Assembly (NCBI GenBank): GCA_949130485.1
Contig: OX422186.1
Coordinates: 7,699,837-7,763,836 of the forward strand
Length of the DNA stretch: 64,000 nt
Origin: Agelas oroides
Taxonomy: Eukaryota > Porifera > Demospongiae > Agelasida > Agelasidae
Direction: 5' to 3'
This document shows positions 40,401-64,000 of the stretch, piece by piece (the first letter of the stretch is position 1; each line of letters starts with the position of its first letter). Under the pieces are notes generated by a model, which did no database searches, had not been told where the DNA came from, and was given only the letters and a program-made list of their open reading frames with translations. The position numbers and the translations under genes were made by a program.

Positions 40401-43400
40401 CACTGAGAGAATAGGAGACATCATGAAACAATATGAGACAGCATGACACACTATTAGCCAATAAGAGACATCATGAGACATGATGAGACAGCATGAGACT
40501 CTACAAGACATTATGGATGCAATGGGACTGCATGAGCCAGCATGAGACACTATGAGACAATAGGAGACATCATGAGATATTATGAGACAGCACGAGACAC
40601 TCACACAATAGGAGACATCTTGAGGCAGTATGAGACACTATGAGGAAATATGAGACACCATGAGATAATATGGGACATCATGAGACATCATGGGACAGCA
40701 TGACACACTACGAGACGTTATAGATGCAATGGGACTGTATGAGGGAGCATGAGACACTGTGAGACAAAAGGAGACATCATGAGACATTATGAGACATTAT
40801 AAGATATCATAAGACAGCATGAGGCACTACAAGACATTATGGATGCAATGGGATTGTATGAAATAGCTTGAGACACCATGAGACACCATGAGACAATAGG
40901 AGACATCATGAGACATTATGAGACAGCATGAGACACTATGAGTAAATAGGAGACATCAACAGACATTATGAGACAACATGAGACACTATGGTACAATGAG
41001 AGACATCATGAGATATTATTAGACAGCATGAGACACTATGAGTAAATAGGAGAGATGATGAGACATTATGAGACAGCATGAGACACTTTGAGACATTATG
41101 GATGTAATGGAACTTTACGAGACAGCAGGAGACTATGAGACAATAGGAGACATCATGAGATATTATGAGCCACTATGAGACATCATGCGACAGCATGAGG
41201 TACTACGAGACAGTTTGGATGCAATGGGACTGTATTAGACAGCATGAGACAATAGGAGACATCATGAGACATTATGAGACACTATCAGACATCATGAGAC
41301 ATTATGAGACGGCATGAGACACTATCAGCCAATAAGAGACATCATGAGACGTCATGAGACAACATGAGACATTATGAGACATTATGGATGCGATGGGACT
41401 GTATGAGACAGCATGAGACATTATGAGACATTATGGATGCGATAGGACAGTATGAGACAGCATGAGACACTATGAGACAATAGGAGACAGTATGAGACAC
41501 TATGAGACATCATGAGACATTGAGACAGCACGAGACACTGTGAGACAAAAGGAGACATCATGAGATATTATGAGACAGTATAAGACACTACGAAACATGA
41601 CATGCAATCGAACTGTATGAGACAGTATGATACACTGTGAGACAATAGGAGACATCATGAGATATTATGAGACACTATATATACGAGACATGATGAGACA
41701 GCATGAGGTACTACGAGACATTATGGATGCAATGGGACTGTATGAGACAGCACGAGACACCATGAGACAATTGGAGACATCATGAGACATTATGAGACAC
41801 TATAAGACAACCTGAGACATTATGAGACGGCATGAGACACTATCAGCCAATAAGAGACAGCATGAGACATTATGAGACATTATGGATGCGATGGGACTGT
41901 ATGATACAGCATGAGACACTATGAGACAATAGGAGACTTCCTGAGACAGTATGAGACACTATGAGACATCATGAGACATTGAGACAGCATGGGCACGGTT
42001 AGACAAAAGGAGGTATGAAGAGACATTATGAGACAGCATCAGACATTGAGACAGCATGAGACACGGTTAGACAAAAGGAGGTATGAAGAGACATTATGAG
42101 ACAGCATAAGACACTACGAGACATTATGAGATTCAATGGGACTGTATGAGACAGCATGAGACACCATGAGACATTATGAGATGCAATGGAACTGTATGAG
42201 ACAGCATGAGATAGCATGAGACATTATGAGACAATAGGAGACATCATCAGACATTATGAGACACTATGAGACAATAGGAGACATCATCAGACATTATGAG
42301 ACAGCATGAGACACTATGAAACAATGAGAGACATCATGAGACAGCATGAGACGTCATGAGACAGCATGAGACTCTAGGAGATATTATCGATGCAATGTGA
42401 TTGTATGACACAGCATAAGATACTGAGACAATAGAAGACATCAGGAGACATTATGAGACAGCATGAGACACTACGAGACATTATAGATGCAATGGGACTG
42501 TATGAGACACCATGAGACATTATGAGACAGCATCAGACATTATGGATGAAATGGGAGTGTATTATACACCATGAGACATTATGAGACATTTGGAGACATC
42601 AAGAGACATTATGAGACGCTATGAGACATCATGAGACATTATGAGACATTTGGAGACATCAAGAGACATTATGAGACACTATGAGACATCTTGAGACATT
42701 GTGAGAAAGCATGAGACACTACGAGACATTATAGATGCAATGGGACTGGATGAGCCAGCATGAGACACTATGAGACAATAGGAGACATCATGAGATATTA
42801 TGAGACAGCATGAGACACTATTAGCCACTAAGAGACATCATGAGACATGATGAGAAGCATGAGACTCTACAAGACATAATGGATGCAATGGGACTGCACG
42901 AGCCAGCATGAGACACTATGAGACAATAGGAGACATCATGAGATATTATGAGACAGTATGAGACACTGACACAATAGGAGACATCTTCAGGCAGTATGAG
43001 ACACTATGAGGAAATATGAGACACCATGAGATATTATGGGAGATCATGAGACATCGCATGACACACTACGAGACATTATGGATGCAATGGGACTGTATGA
43101 GACAGCATGAGAAACTGCGACAATAGGAGACCACATGAGACATTATGAGACATTGAGACAGTTTGAGACACTATGAGACAATGAGACATTATGAGACACC
43201 ATGAGACATGAGACGTTATTAGACAGCATGAGACACTATGAGAAAATAGGAGACATGATGAGACATTATGAGACAGCATGAGACACTATGAGACATTATG
43301 GATGCAATGGAACTTTATGAGACAGTAGGAGACTATGAGACAATAGGAGACATCATGAGACACTATGAGAAATCATGAGACACTATGAGACAGCATGAGA

Positions 43401-43518
43401 TACTAAGAGACATTATTAATGCAATGGGACAGTATGAGAGAATGGAACTGCATGAGACAGCATGAGATAGCATGAGACATTATCAGACACTATGAGAGAA
43501 GAGGAGACATCATCAGAC
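37437..43518 (-). repeat. GTCTCATNNT satellite array, inverted block
   Basis: The same satellite on the other strand: the plus strand now reads ANNATGAGAC units such as ATTATGAGAC, ATCATGAGAC and GCATGAGAC, with the spacer as TTATGGATGCAATGGGACTG. A short piece in forward orientation (about 37893-37912) lies just before the right inverted-repeat arm. Open frames on the minus strand are again repeat by-products. The block ends abruptly at the 74-bp satellite. Confidence 0.93.
37914..38044 (-). repeat. Inverted-repeat arm at the satellite strand switch (right)
   Basis: Reverse complement of 37327-37457, beginning CTCTTATTGCGTAAGTGTCT. Together the arms bracket a 456-bp spacer of inverted satellite. 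Confidence 0.8.
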
Positions 43519-44693
43519 ATGAATTCGATGTGTTTCGAAAGTTTTGACTCTGTTCGAACTACTAGTAGACCACCACTGCAAGGTAATTTCACATGAATTC
43601 GATGTGTTTCGAAAGTTTCGAATCTGTTCGAACTACTAGTAGACCACCATTGCAAGGTAGTTTCACATGAATTCGATGTGTTTCGAAAGTTTCGAATCTG
43701 TTCGAACTACTAGTAGACCACCACTACAAGGTAGTTTCACATGAATTCGATGTTTCGAAAGTTTTGACTCTGTTCGAACTGCTAGTAGACCACCACTGCA
43801 AGGTGAATTCGATGTGTTTCGAAAGTTTCGAATCTGTTCGAACTACTAGTAGTCCACCACTGCAAGGTAGTTTCACATGAATTCGATGTGTTTCGAAAGT
43901 TTCGAATCTGTTTGAACTACTAGTAGACCACCACAAAGTAGTTTCACATGAATTCGATGTGTTTCGAAACTTTCGAATCTATTCGAACTACTAGTAGACC
44001 ACCACTACAAGGTAGTTTCACATGAATTCGATGTGTTTCCAAAGTTTCGAATCTGTTCGAACTACTAGTAGACCACCTCTGCAAAGTAGTTTCATATGAA
44101 CTCGATGTGTTTCGAAAGTTTCGAAGCAGTTCGAATTACTAGTAGACCACCTCTGCAAAGTAGTTTCACATGAACTCGATGTGTTTCGAAAGTTTCGAAT
44201 CTGTTCGAACTACTAGTAGACCACCACTGCAAGGTAGTTTCACATGAATTCGATGTGTTTCGAAAGTTTCGAATCTGTTCGAACTACTAGTAGACCACCA
44301 CAAAGTAGTTTCACATGAATTCGATGTGTTTCGAAACTTTCGAATCTATTCGAACTACTAGTAGACCACCACTGCAAGGTAGTTTCACATGAATTCGATG
44401 TGTTTCGAAAGTTTCGAATCTGTTCGAACTACTAGTAGACCACCACAAAGTAGTTTCGCATGAATTCGATGTGTTTTGAAACTTTCGAATCTATTCGAAC
44501 TACTAGTAGACCACCACTACAAGGTAGTTTCACATGAATTCGATGTGTTTCGAAAGTTTCGAATCTGTTCGAACTACTAGTAGACCACCACAAAGTAGTT
44601 TCACATGAATTCGATGTGTTTCCGGCGAAACTTTCGAATCTATTCGAACTACTAGTAGACCACCACTACAAGGTAGTTTCACATGAATTCGAT

Positions 44694-44766
44694 TAGTTTG
44701 GTTCCCAGACCCTTCCGGTATGGGCGGGGCGAGAGAGGATACAGGAAGGGTCTGGGAACCAAACTA
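44694..44766. mobile_element. 73-bp hairpin MITE inside the 74-bp satellite
   Basis: Perfect 23-bp inverted repeats (TAGTTTGGTTCCCAGACCC at the left end) enclose a 27-bp loop containing GGGCGGGGCGAGAG. The outer TA on each side is compatible with a TA target duplication, as made by Tc1/mariner-like transposases. It interrupts one satellite unit and is absent from all neighbouring units. Superfamily is inference. Confidence 0.7.
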
Positions 44767-45028
44767 GAATTTGATGTGTTTCGAAAGTTTCGAATCTGTT
44801 TGAACTAGTAGGAGATCACTACTACAAGGTAGTTTCACATGAATTCTACGTGTTTCGAAAGTTTCGAATGTGTTCGAACTACTAGTAGACCACCACTACA
44901 AGGTAGTTTCACATGAATTCGATGTGTTTCTAAAGTTTCGAATCCTTTCGAAGCACTAGTAGACAAGCACTATTAGGTAGTTTGAGATGAATTCGATGTG
45001 TGTCGAAAGTTTCGAATCTATTTGAACA

Positions 45029-45120
45029 CCACCACTATAAGGTAGTTTCAGATGAATTCAATGTGTTTCGAAAGTTTCAAAACTGTTCGAAACACATTCT
45101 GAAACTACCTTATAGTGGTG
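45029..45120. repeat. Fold-back of the 74-bp satellite
   Basis: CACCACTATAAGGTAGTTTC at the left is followed, after about 45 bp, by its inverse GAAACTACCTTATAGTGGTG. The array therefore reverses for half a unit just before the inserted element at 45130. Confidence 0.75.
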
Positions 45121-45129
45121 TTCACTATG

Positions 45130-45698
45130 TAGTGGCGGATCTAGAATTTTGAAAAGGGGGGTTCCAGTATGCGATTAAAGCGCACGTAGGGCGCCTGCTA
45201 GGGGGGGCTGGGGGCATGCCCCCCCCCTCAAGGAAAATTTTCTATTTCTGACCTTCTGAGATCCTTTCTGGTGTATTCTTGGGGTGAAATTGCAAAAGTT
45301 GGACGACCTACTGCTAAACCTGGTTGTTGTGTTTGAAGCCCGCAGAATTAAAGGCGTGACTCCGCTTCGGGCCGCAGAGGCTGCAAAGTAGCTGGTTATT
45401 CGCGTAAGGCGCGGGAAAATAAGCGCTCTCATACTGATAGCATATCGCTGCAGAGGGAGCAATGCATGAATAAGCTTTAATTCGCTCGCTCGCTTTGCTC
45501 ATTGTCTCTATGGTTGCCACGAGCTTCTGGTAGTATATACGTGCACGTATAGGCCAGGCACGTGTCGAATTCTTGATACAGGAATTGACACACATGCGTA
45601 TTGCATGTTGAAGTTGAAGTGCGTAGCTCCAGTGTGAGCGTAGTGTACGTAGTACGTTTGCGCATAGTAATTTCGAACCCCCTCCGGATCCGCCACTG
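45130..45698. mobile_element. 569-bp inverted-repeat DNA element (hAT-like ends), copy 1
   Basis: Ends are TAGTGGCGGATC at the left and GGATCCGCCACTG at the right, flanked by the direct repeat CTATG (45125-45129 and 45699-45703). A left subterminal block (AAAAGGGGGGTTC, CTGGGGGCATGCC) resembles that of the element at 60916. No transposase frame is visible, so it is non-autonomous. CAGTGGCG termini suggest hAT, although a 5-bp rather than 8-bp duplication is unusual for that group. Confidence 0.7.
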
Positions 45699-45891
45699 CT
45701 ATGAGGTAGTTTCACATGAATTCGATGAAAGTTTCGAATCTGTTGGAACCAGTAGTAGACCAGCACTATACGGTAGTTTCACTGATGAATTCGATGTGTT
45801 TCGAAAGTTTCGAATCTGTTGGAACTAGTAGTAGACCAGCACTATACGGCATGAATTCGATGTGTTTCGAAAGTTTCTAATTGGGGCGAGC
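45699..45891 (+). repeat. 74-bp satellite, remnant between two insertions
   Basis: About two and a half diverged units (GAATTCGATG at 45718, 45788 and 45853) with the variants GTTGGAAC and CCAGCACTATACGG. It is cut at 45891 by the next element. Confidence 0.85.
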
Positions 45892-46474
45892 CTGAGCAAG
45901 CCCCACACTAACGTGGTCTACGGGAACACGTGCTTCGACCGACCGACCGACCCACCGACCGTGTCCGTCCCAGTCACGTGATACTGATACGTTGCATGTG
46001 CCCACGCTATCGCGCCATGCCGCGCGTGGTCGTGCCGAGGCTACCGCGCCATGCCAAGCGTCGTTGTGAACAGTGCAGTGCGTAGTAGTGGAGGCGGAAC
46101 GGTAGGCTAGACTCCTGCGTGCCAGGGAGCAACGCAGGCGCCTGAAAGCCAAAGTGACACGGGAGCAACGAGAGACAAGACCGCAGGTACGTAGCAAGAC
46201 TGTCGCAGGAGATCAGAGGAGACACAGGAACAACGAGAGGCAAGACTCCAGACACGTAGGAACAAGACAGTCGCAGGAGGGCAGAGGAAACACAACAACA
46301 GCGAGAGGCAATACTCCGGGCACGTCACACCGCATTGTGGACGGGACACGACTTGCGCACGCGTAATGCATATGGGCGTGCACAGACCCCACCTTCTCGC
46401 TTAGCCATGCCGCGCCCCGCCATGCCACAAGACAGCTCAGGCTCGCCCCCAACGATGATGATCATCTGTCTAGT
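45892..46474 (+). mobile_element. Helitron-like non-autonomous element, copy 1
   Basis: The left end reads TTGGGGCGAGCCTGAGC. Its inverse, GCTCAGGCTCGCCCCC, ends at 46450 and is followed by ACGATGATGATCATC and a terminal CTAG. Satellite sequence on both sides fits an insertion between A and T without duplication. An asymmetric inverted repeat, CTAG terminus and A/T target suggest a Helitron-like element. A related copy lies at 57024. Open frames inside are short and not recognisable. Confidence 0.5.
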
Positions 46475-46635
46475 CTATTTGAACTACTAGTACACCACCA
46501 CTATAAGGTAGTTTCAGATCAATTCGATGTGTTTCGAAAGTTTCGAATCTGAGTCGAAACACTAGTAGACTTCCGCTAGCTAAACTTTCGAAAGACATCG
46601 AATTCATGTGACACTACCGTATAGTGCTGGTCTGT
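46475..46635 (+). repeat. 74-bp satellite, terminal units with fold-back
   Basis: One forward unit (CTATTTGAACTACTAGTACA, CAATTCGATG) is followed from about 46582 by an inverted half-unit (AAACTTTCGAAAGACATCGA, then ATTCATGTGACACTACCG). The satellite therefore ends in an inverted repeat next to the hexanucleotide array. Confidence 0.8.
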
Positions 46636-46984
46636 GTTTATCCTTGTGTCCCTATCCCAGTCCTTGTCCCTGCCTCTGTTCGTGTCCCTGTCCCTCTGCC
46701 CCTCTGTCCGTGTCACTGTCCCTGACCCTGTCTTTGTCCCTGTCCCAGTCCTGGTCCCTGTCCCAGTCCTGGTCCCTGTCCCTGCTTATTATGCTCCTCT
46801 GGTCCTGTCCCTGTCCCAGTCCTATTATGCTCCTCTGGTCCTGTCCCTGTCTTTGTCCCTCTCTTTCTGTCCATGTCTCTCTTGCTCTGTCGCTGTCCCT
46901 GTCCTATCCCTGTTGCTGTCCCTTTCCCTGTCTCTATCCCTGTCTCTGTCACTTTCCCTGTCTTTGCCCCTCTGTCCTTGTCCC
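46636..46984 (+). repeat. CCCTGT minisatellite, first block
   Basis: Degenerate tandem CCCTGT hexamers with variants CCCAGT, CTCTGT and CTTTGT, including a 40-50-bp sub-repeat containing TATTATGCTCCTCTGGTC seen twice. All six frames are long and of low complexity; none is considered coding. Confidence 0.9.
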
Positions 46985-47074
46985 TGTATCTGCTCTCTCA
47001 TGGCTATCTCATGGTCTACCTTATTGCTGTCTCATGGCCTGTCTTATGGCTATCTCATGGCTGTCTCATGGCTT
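46985..47074 (+). repeat. TATCTCATGG repeats resembling the large satellite
   Basis: Between the hexamer array and unique sequence lie several 10-11-bp units, TATCTCATGG, TGTCTCATGG and TGTCTTATGG, that match the GTCTCATNNT unit of the 37-kb array. The block is short (about 90 bp). Confidence 0.7.
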
Positions 47075-47421
47075 AATATCGGAGGTACATGCATGTTGGC
47101 CACCCAAGTATGGGTATGGCCAGATTGATTTGAGTGTTGATCATGAACATAGAGGTGTTCATGGGTTGGTGACGATATAAAGCTAACCAAATACCAAACT
47201 TTACACCAAAATGCCAATATCGGAGGTACATACATGTTGGGCAATGCCCGGGCCTGCAGGCGCCTATGGCAAGGATGTGGCGGCAGATTACTGCAGAAGC
47301 TAGAAATTCGAATAAGAGTAGCCATTTAAGGAACGAGTCTGCATCACTTGCACTCTGGCCAGTGGAAGAATCTCTTACTGACTCTACAGCCTCACACACA
47401 GCTCTGTAATGCTTATTCGTC
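47075..47421. other. Low-repeat segment with a 25-bp direct repeat
   Basis: The only mostly unique stretch between 1 and 49 kb. AATATCGGAGGTACAT, followed by CATGTTGG with one mismatch, occurs at 47075-47099 and again at 47216-47240. I find no credible gene, splice-supported exon or RNA in it. Confidence 0.6.
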
Positions 47422-48102
47422 TTGTCGCAGTCTCTGTCCCTGTCGTCGCGGTCCCTGTCCCTGACACTCTCTCCCTTTCCCTGTCCCAGTCCCTGTCCCT
47501 CTGTCCCTTTCCCTCTCTTTGTCCATGTCCCTGATCCTGTACCTATCTCTGTCCTTGCCCCTCTGTCTTCATCCCTGTCCCTTTCTCTGTCCCTCTGTCT
47601 CTGTCCCCATCCCTATCCTTGTCCCTCTCCCCATGTCCTTGTCCCTGTCCCTCTACCCTTGTCTCTGTACCTCTGTCCTTGTACCTGTTCTGCTATCCCT
47701 TTCCCTCTCTCCCGTCCCTCTGTCCCTGTCCCTGTCCTTATCCCTGTCCCTGTCCATTTCCCCTGTCCTTGTCCCTCTGTTCTTGTCCCTGTCCCTCTGT
47801 TCTTGTCCCTGTCCCTCTACCCTTGTCTCTGTACCTCTGTCCCTGTCCCTCTGTCTTTGTACCTGTTCTGCTATCCCTGTCCCTCTCTCCTTGTTCCTCT
47901 CTCCCTGTTCCTTTGTCCTTGGCCCTCTGTCCCTGTCCCTCTGACCTGTCCTTCTGTTTCTGTCTCCCTCTCTACCTGTCCCTTTCCCTGTCCTCCTGTT
48001 CCTGTCCTTCTGTCCCTATCCCTGTACCTCTGTTGCTGTCCCTGTCCTTCTGTCCATGTCCTTGCTCCTGTTGCTCTGTCCCTGTTCCTGTCCCTCTGTC
48101 CC
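47422..48102 (+). repeat. CCCTGT minisatellite, second block
   Basis: Tandem CCCTGT/CCTCTGT hexamers and heptamers. A larger repeat containing GTACCTGTTCTGCTATCCCT appears at about 47689 and 47860. The array ends at the palindrome centred at 48102/48103. Confidence 0.9.
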
Positions 48103-48109
48103 GGGACAG
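48096..48109. repeat. Perfect 14-bp palindrome at the strand switch of the hexamer array
   Basis: CTGTCCCGGGACAG. Left of it the plus strand is C-rich (CCCTGT); right of it the array is G-rich (GGGACA). The switch is abrupt, with no spacer. Confidence 0.9.
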
Positions 48110-49066
48110 GTAGAGAGGGAAAGGGACAGTGACAGAGCACAGAGACTAAGGGAAGACAGGGATATAGGGAAAGGGACAGAGAGGGACAGGGATGGGGACA
48201 GGGACAGGGGCAGGGACAGAGAGGGACAGGGATGGGGACAGGGACAGGGACAGGGGCAGGGACAGAGAGGGACAGGGGCAGGGATAGAAACAGGGACAGA
48301 GACAAGGACAGAGGGACAGGGACAGGAACAGGGACAGGAACAGGAACACAGGGACAGAGGAACAGGGACAGTAACAAGGACAGTGGGATAGGAACAAGGA
48401 CAAGGGCAAATGGACGGGAAAAGAGGAACAGGATTACTTTAGATAGACAGGGACAGTGGGACTGGGACAGAGTGACAGGGACAGAGTGACAGGGACAGAG
48501 TGACAGGGACAGAGGGACAGGAACAGAGGAACAAGGATAGGGACAGATGGACAGGGACAGAAGGACAGGGACAGAGGGACAGGAACACAGACAGAGACGG
48601 GGACAGTGGTACGGGAACTGAGGGACAGAGGGACAGAGACAGCGGTAGGGACAGATGGACAGGAACAGGGACAGGGGGGCAGGGATGGGGACAGAGGAAC
48701 AATGACAAGGACAGGGGGACAGGGACAAGGCAGGAGAACATGGACAGGGACAGAGGGATAGGGACAGATGGACAGGATAAAGGACAGAGGGGAAGAGACG
48801 GGGACAGAGGAACAGGGATAAGGACAGATCGAGGGACAGAGGGACAAGGACAAGGACAGGGGGACAGATGCACAGAGAGAGGGACAGGGACAGGTACACG
48901 TACAGAGGGAGGTACAGGGACAGTGAGGTACAGGGACAGGGACAGAGGGATAGGGATAGGGACAGGGATAGGGACAGGGAAAGGGACAGACAGGGATAGG
49001 GCCACGGACTGGGACAGGTATAGGGACAGGTACAGAGGGACAGGTACAGAGTTACAGGGAGAGGGA
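48103..49066 (-). repeat. GGGACA minisatellite (inverse of the preceding block)
   Basis: Tandem GGGACA hexamers with AGAGGGACAGG and GGAACAGGG variants. The 3' boundary runs straight into the TTGGTC/GACCAA-rich flank, as in the copy at 58046-60217. Confidence 0.9.
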
Positions 49067-49289
49067 CCAAATTTGGTGTGAACAATTCAACAAAATTTGC
49101 GTAAAAGGTTCTAACTGAGTCACCTATAAGGAAAACAAGTTGACTAATTCAACCAAGTTTGGTCTGAAAGGTCCAAATTGAGTGAAGTAAAACCGAATCA
49201 ACCAAATTTTGCACTAGATGCTGCCCATTTAGACCAACATTGGTTGAAAAGGTACTGTCAAATAGATCAAAGATGGTCTCGTGACATAG
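49067..49289. mobile_element. Right arm of the TTGGTC/GACCAA minisatellite element, copy 1
   Basis: Starts GGGACCAAATTTGGT and ends near GTGACATA. It aligns along its full length with the right arm at 60219-60441 (shared TTCAACCAA, CTATAAGGAA/CTATGAGGAA, CATTTAGACCAA). No matching left arm exists at the far side of its hexamer array, so this copy is broken or rearranged. Confidence 0.75.
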
Positions 49290-49346
49290 CTCTGCATGGG
49301 GGAGAGCCTGGGAATAAGTATACAATGACAGTGTAACAATTGCTGC

Positions 49347-63471
<14,125 letters not shown>

Positions 63472-63690
63472 CTGTGTGAGACCAACAAGAAGCTACACTG
63501 TAACATCTCCCCCCATACAAGATTTGAGCTATGGAAGTTTTGTTCACAGGACCCAAACCAGCTGTCTGCCACTTATTGGAAAGCTGAGTGGGAACTTGAA
63601 AGTGGCTAATAGTAGGGTTGGAAATCAAACTACATTCAGGAAGAACTTTCTCAAGAAGGGAATACAGCAACCCATGTAGTGCCAATTTGC

Positions 63691-64000
63691 CTGTACTACA
63701 CCATGGCTCTGTCGTAGTACACCATGGCTCTGTCATACTACACCATGGCTCTGTCGTAGTACACCATGGCTCTGTCATACTACACCATGGCTCTGTCGTA
63801 GTACACCATGGCTCTGTCGTACTACACCATGGCTCTGTCGTACTACACCATGGCTCTGTCGTACTACACCATGGCTCTGTCGTACTACACCATGGTTCTG
63901 TCGTACTACACCATGGCTCTGTCGTACTACACCATGGCTCTGTCGTACTACACCATGGCTCTGTCGTACTACACCATGGCTCTGTCATACTACACCATGG
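63691..64000. repeat. 21-bp tandem repeat running off the window
   Basis: Unit TACTACACCATGGCTCTGTC plus G, spacing exactly 21 bp (CCATGG at 63701, 63722 and onward), about 15 copies with few variants (GTAGTAC, GTCATAC). As 21 is a multiple of three, the minus strand reads a heptapeptide repeat TTEPWCS open to the window edge. It is probably intronic or upstream of INTS9. Confidence 0.9.

Larger units (their letters stand above)
43519..45129 (+). repeat. 74-bp EcoRI-type satellite, main block
   Basis: The unit starts GAATTCGATGTGTTTCGAAA and continues with GTTTCGAATCTGTTCGAAC, ACTAGTAGACCACCACTGCA and AGGTAGTTTCACAT. The first two GAATTC sites are 74 bp apart (43521, 43595). A shorter 71-bp variant (CCACCACAAAG, with AAACTTTCGAATCTATT) alternates with it, giving a 145-bp dimer period at 44298, 44443 and 44588. 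The last units (44930-45129) are diverged and end in an inverted half-unit. No gene is present. Confidence 0.92.

Noticed and set aside
837..43279. Dozens of 60-125-codon open frames spelling MSHDVSYCLIVSHAVS-like peptides on the plus strand and, after 37.9 kb, the minus strand
   Set aside because: They are translations of the 10-bp satellite, present in whichever frame lacks a stop, with no splice signals, conserved starts or composition of a real protein.
43416..43936. Minus-strand open frames containing repeated SSNRFETFETHRIHVK
   Set aside because: Direct translation of the 74-bp satellite; the unit is not a multiple of three and the frames break every few units.
43519..45129. The 74-bp unit as a tRNA-derived satellite, because it has tRNA length and GTTTCGAATC resembles a T-arm or B box
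   Set aside because: No A box, acceptor stem pairing or cloverleaf can be drawn; the TTCGAA palindromes explain the resemblance.
45175..46452. Mixed-composition open frames of 60-150 codons within the elements at 45130 and 45892
   Set aside because: They overlap one another in several frames, cross element boundaries into satellite, and match no recognisable domain.
46608..49085. Long open frames rich in Ser/Pro/Cys/Leu or in Gly/Thr/Asp/Arg over the hexamer arrays
   Set aside because: A hexamer repeat without a stop is open in most frames on both strands; simultaneous overlapping frames show that this is an artefact.

Overview
This is a eukaryotic window, almost certainly from an animal. 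The only recognisable protein-coding gene has many short spliced exons (43-157 bp), GT-AG introns down to 68 bp, and close similarity to the animal Integrator subunit INTS9. The mobile-element ends (CAGTGGCG-type inverted repeats, GAGGGC hairpins, a piggyBac-like MITE with TTAA duplications) are of the kind common in marine invertebrates. A sponge is my best guess; the species cannot be named from this sequence.

Layout. (1) Positions 1-37436 are a very large satellite made of a 10-bp unit, GTCTCATNNT, grouped into longer higher-order repeats (1542 bp, 2357 bp, 1163 bp, 276 bp) and a roughly 5-kb segmental duplication offset by about 9 kb. It is broken only at 19784-21282 by a head-to-tail pair of a 750-bp element that looks like a non-autonomous Helentron. 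(2) At about 37437 the same satellite flips strand and runs inverted to 43518; a roughly 131-bp inverted repeat marks the switch. (3) Positions 43519-46635 are a different satellite, a 74-bp unit carrying GAATTC and several TTCGAA palindromes, invaded by three small elements. (4) Positions 46636-49066 are a hexanucleotide minisatellite (CCCTGT, then its complement GGGACA after a perfect 14-bp palindrome at 48096), followed by a 220-bp flank rich in TTGGTC/GACCAA. (5) Positions 49347-63471, minus strand, hold the INTS9 homologue: 20 exons, 19 of which keep frame exactly, from about human residue 70 to the stop codon. The 5' end lies beyond the window.

The INTS9 introns are packed with repeats: long TG/CA microsatellites that touch splice sites, 41-bp tandem repeats, MITEs, and a 2.76-kb element (57682-60441) with long inverted arms around a 2.2-kb GGGACA array. 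A right arm of the same element family lies 57 bp past the INTS9 stop codon, so the 3' UTR probably runs into it. INTS9 is expected to be the non-catalytic metallo-beta-lactamase/beta-CASP partner of INTS11 in the nuclear Integrator complex. No tRNA, rRNA or CRISPR array was found. The many long open frames in the satellites are low-complexity by-products of the repeats, not genes.
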